Below are positions 14,227-14,846 of a DNA stretch of 14,846 nucleotides, piece after piece (position 1 is the first letter of the stretch; each line of letters opens with the position of its first letter). Location of the stretch: positions 1 through 14,846 of the forward strand of contig CAMLJW010000086.1 of assembly GCA_946480485.1 (NCBI GenBank). The letters are read 5' to 3'. This DNA is from an uncultured Streptomyces sp. (GTDB lineage Bacteria > Actinomycetota > Actinomycetes > Streptomycetales > Streptomycetaceae). Position numbers and translations under genes: made by a program. The notes beneath the pieces were generated by a model. It did not search any database. It had not been told where the DNA came from and saw only the letters and a program-made list of their open reading frames with translations.

Positions 14227-14422
14227 TAGGGCCTCTTCTGAGTTTCCGGCTGGGCTCGCGGGGCTTGGCACGCACGCTCGCCGCGCTGCCGAAATGCCCT
14301 GGTAGCTCATCCCTCAAGGTCTTAAGGACCAGGGGGACCCCCACCGAGGACCTTCCGGCGCCTTGCGATCGCACGCACCACACCCGCTCCCTGATCCAGC
14401 CCGAAACTCAGAACAGGCCCTA
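14227..14422. mobile_element. MITE-like element with 27-nt terminal inverted repeats in the guaA leader
   Basis: The arms 14227-14253 (TAGGGCCTCTTCTGAGTTTC onward) and 14396-14422 (ending GAAACTCAGAACAGGCCCTA) pair at 25 of 27 positions. Both ends carry TA, as expected when an IS630/Tc1-mariner-type element duplicates a TA target. The 142 bp inside encode no protein, so it would be a non-autonomous element of 192 to 196 bp. No longer target duplication is visible. I recall similar ends in Streptomyces genomes but cannot name an IS. It lies between the guaA ribosome-binding site and its likely promoter. Seen: the repeat structure; inference: mobility. Confidence 0.7.
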
Positions 14423-14441
14423 GCGGGGATCTGTGCTGTCG

Positions 14442-14447
14442 ATTCTA
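14442..14447 (-). promoter_or_regulatory. Possible guaA -10 box (TAGAAT)
   Basis: TAGAAT on the minus strand fits TANNNT; the transcript would start near 14435, run through the inverted-repeat element and reach the guaA GTG after about 228 nt. Without the element the leader would be about 30 nt, a normal length. No good -35 box is visible at 17 or 18 bp. Confidence 0.35.
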
Positions 14448-14548
14448 ACGGGGGCCGTGGGGACCGGGCCCGCCGCGGGGTTTTCGCCCCAGCAGCACCC
14501 GTCTCGTCTCACGATCCGAACGCACTGGGAGGCAGTCGTCCGCGTGGG

Positions 14549-14554
14549 CATACT
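14549..14554 (+). promoter_or_regulatory. -10 box of the chorismate mutase leader transcript (CATACT)
   Basis: CATACT differs from TANNNT only in the first base and ends 6 nt before the ATG of the leader peptide, so transcription should begin at or next to that ATG. The -35 region (CTGGGA near 14525) is weak. Confidence 0.4.
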
Positions 14555-14560
14555 GCTCTC

Positions 14561-14632
14561 ATGCTCATCCGCCAGACCTTCGTCTTTACCTATGGCAACC
14601 GGCCCACCGGCTGCCATGGTCGTGCTGCTTGA
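14561..14632 (+). CDS. Phe/Tyr-rich leader peptide of the chorismate mutase gene
   Basis: A 23-codon frame, MLIRQTFVFTYGNRPTGCHG and three more residues, that probably controls the downstream gene by transcription attenuation. Seen: Phe7, Phe9 and Tyr11 lie within five codons (TTC, TTT, TAT); TTT and TAT are rare in GC-rich Streptomyces genes, as expected for control codons sensitive to charged tRNA. The Tyr codon lies at the start of a hairpin: ATGGCA and CCGG (14592-14602) pair with CCGG and TGCCAT (14607-14617) with one mismatch. A terminator-like stem follows 40 nt later. Phe and Tyr are the end products of the pathway entered by chorismate mutase. There is no ribosome-binding site; with a -10 box 6 nt upstream the mRNA is probably leaderless. 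The peptide itself probably has no function. The antiterminator could not be settled by eye. Confidence 0.65.
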   Translation: MLIRQTFVFTYGNRPTGCHGRAA

Positions 14633-14656
14633 GCAACTGACAAGCGACTTCCCAGG

Positions 14657-14683
14657 CGCCCCGGGCCGACAAGGTCCGGGGCG
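14657..14683 (+). terminator. Attenuator hairpin before chorismate mutase
   Basis: CGCCCCGGGCC (14657-14667) pairs with GGTCCGGGGCG (14673-14683): 11 pairs including one G-U, loop GACAA, followed by the T-rich TCTGTCGTCTGCTTCC. It lies 24 bp after the leader-peptide stop and 67 bp before the chorismate mutase start. A competing pairing of CGGCCC (14600-14605) with GGGCCG (14663-14668) could serve as antiterminator. Confidence 0.65.
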
Positions 14684-14750
14684 TCTGTCGTCTGCTTCCG
14701 GGCCTTGCCGCTCCGGGGCACCTCCACCCCTTGCCGACGAGGAGCCCCTT

Positions 14751-14846
14751 ATGACCGCCATCGACGTGACCGGCGCCCGTACCCCCGAGGCCGCCGACGT
14801 GATCACCGGCGCCCGTGAGCGCAACGACGCGCTCGACGACCGGATC
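14751..14846 (+). CDS. Chorismate mutase (AroQ type), start only, cut by window edge
   Basis: Converts chorismate to prephenate on the way to Phe and Tyr. Seen: 32 codons, MTAIDVTGARTPEAADVITG then ARERNDALDDRI, which match the start of helix 1 in AroQ-class enzymes (normally ARxRIDxLDxRI); the usual Ile before Asp is Asn here. The ATG at 14751 has GAGGAG with 6-nt spacing. The position beside divergent guaA, with a Phe/Tyr-rich leader and hairpin in front, agrees with the call and with the gene order I remember from S. coelicolor. The fragment is too short to see the active-site residues of helices 2 and 3. Confidence 0.75.
   Translation, partial: MTAIDVTGARTPEAADVITGARERNDALDDRI

Noticed and set aside
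14221..14426. GCGG on both sides of the inverted-repeat element as a target-site duplication
   Set aside because: The left copy is separated from the element end by two extra bases while the right copy abuts it; only the TA dinucleotide is symmetric.
14363..14560. Upstream extension of the Phe/Tyr leader peptide frame
   Set aside because: It would start inside the inverted-repeat element, with no ribosome-binding site; a -10 box directly before 14561 favours the short peptide.

Overview
The window is chromosomal DNA of a Streptomyces-type actinomycete. It is high in GC with strongly GC-biased third codon positions, uses GTG starts and U-poor hairpin terminators, and has the gene content sucCD, icmB, M23 peptidase, pcrA, NlpC/P60 and guaA seen on the conserved core of Streptomyces chromosomes (from memory, the order resembles S. 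coelicolor SCO4784 to SCO4809 read in reverse). Most of it is housekeeping; the less ordinary material lies between about 9.4 and 14.75 kb.

Layout. 1-1973: succinyl-CoA synthetase sucC then sucD on the minus strand, with sucD cut by the window edge. 1974-2311: sucC upstream region with a Crp-type palindrome and two hairpin terminators of the next gene. 2312-2728: icmB, the cobalamin subunit of isobutyryl-CoA mutase, minus strand. 2729-3378: gene-free region with short repeats and a promoter. 3379-4986: membrane-anchored M23 peptidase, plus strand. 5120-7567: helicase pcrA, convergent with it. 7568-8313: gene-free region with a three-copy repeat, a promoter and a clear c-di-AMP (ydaO-type) riboswitch in front of a secreted NlpC/P60 hydrolase (8314-9432). 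9459-9510: 26-bp tandem repeat between convergent genes. 9547-9900: four-helix membrane protein of unknown function. 10033-11096: an overlapping XRE regulator and DUF397 pair, divergent from an RsbW-like ATPase (11232) whose last part is frameshifted; a 14-bp tandem operator-like repeat lies between them. 12054-12329: small secreted two-cysteine protein. 12627-14207: guaA. 14227-14422: an element with 27-nt terminal inverted repeats bounded by TA, placed like a MITE inside the probable guaA leader. 14561-14846: a Phe/Tyr-rich leader peptide and terminator, then the start of a chorismate mutase gene.

How the parts work together. sucCD and icmB belong to central and acyl-CoA metabolism. The M23 and NlpC/P60 proteins are cell-wall hydrolases, the second under predicted c-di-AMP control. 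The XRE/DUF397/ATPase set is the actinobacterial regulatory kit of the WhiJ/AbaA type. The strongest points for follow-up are the MITE-like insertion in front of guaA, the apparent Phe/Tyr attenuator of chorismate mutase, the frameshifted ATPase and the tandem operator. I found no CRISPR array, tRNA, rRNA or intact transposase.
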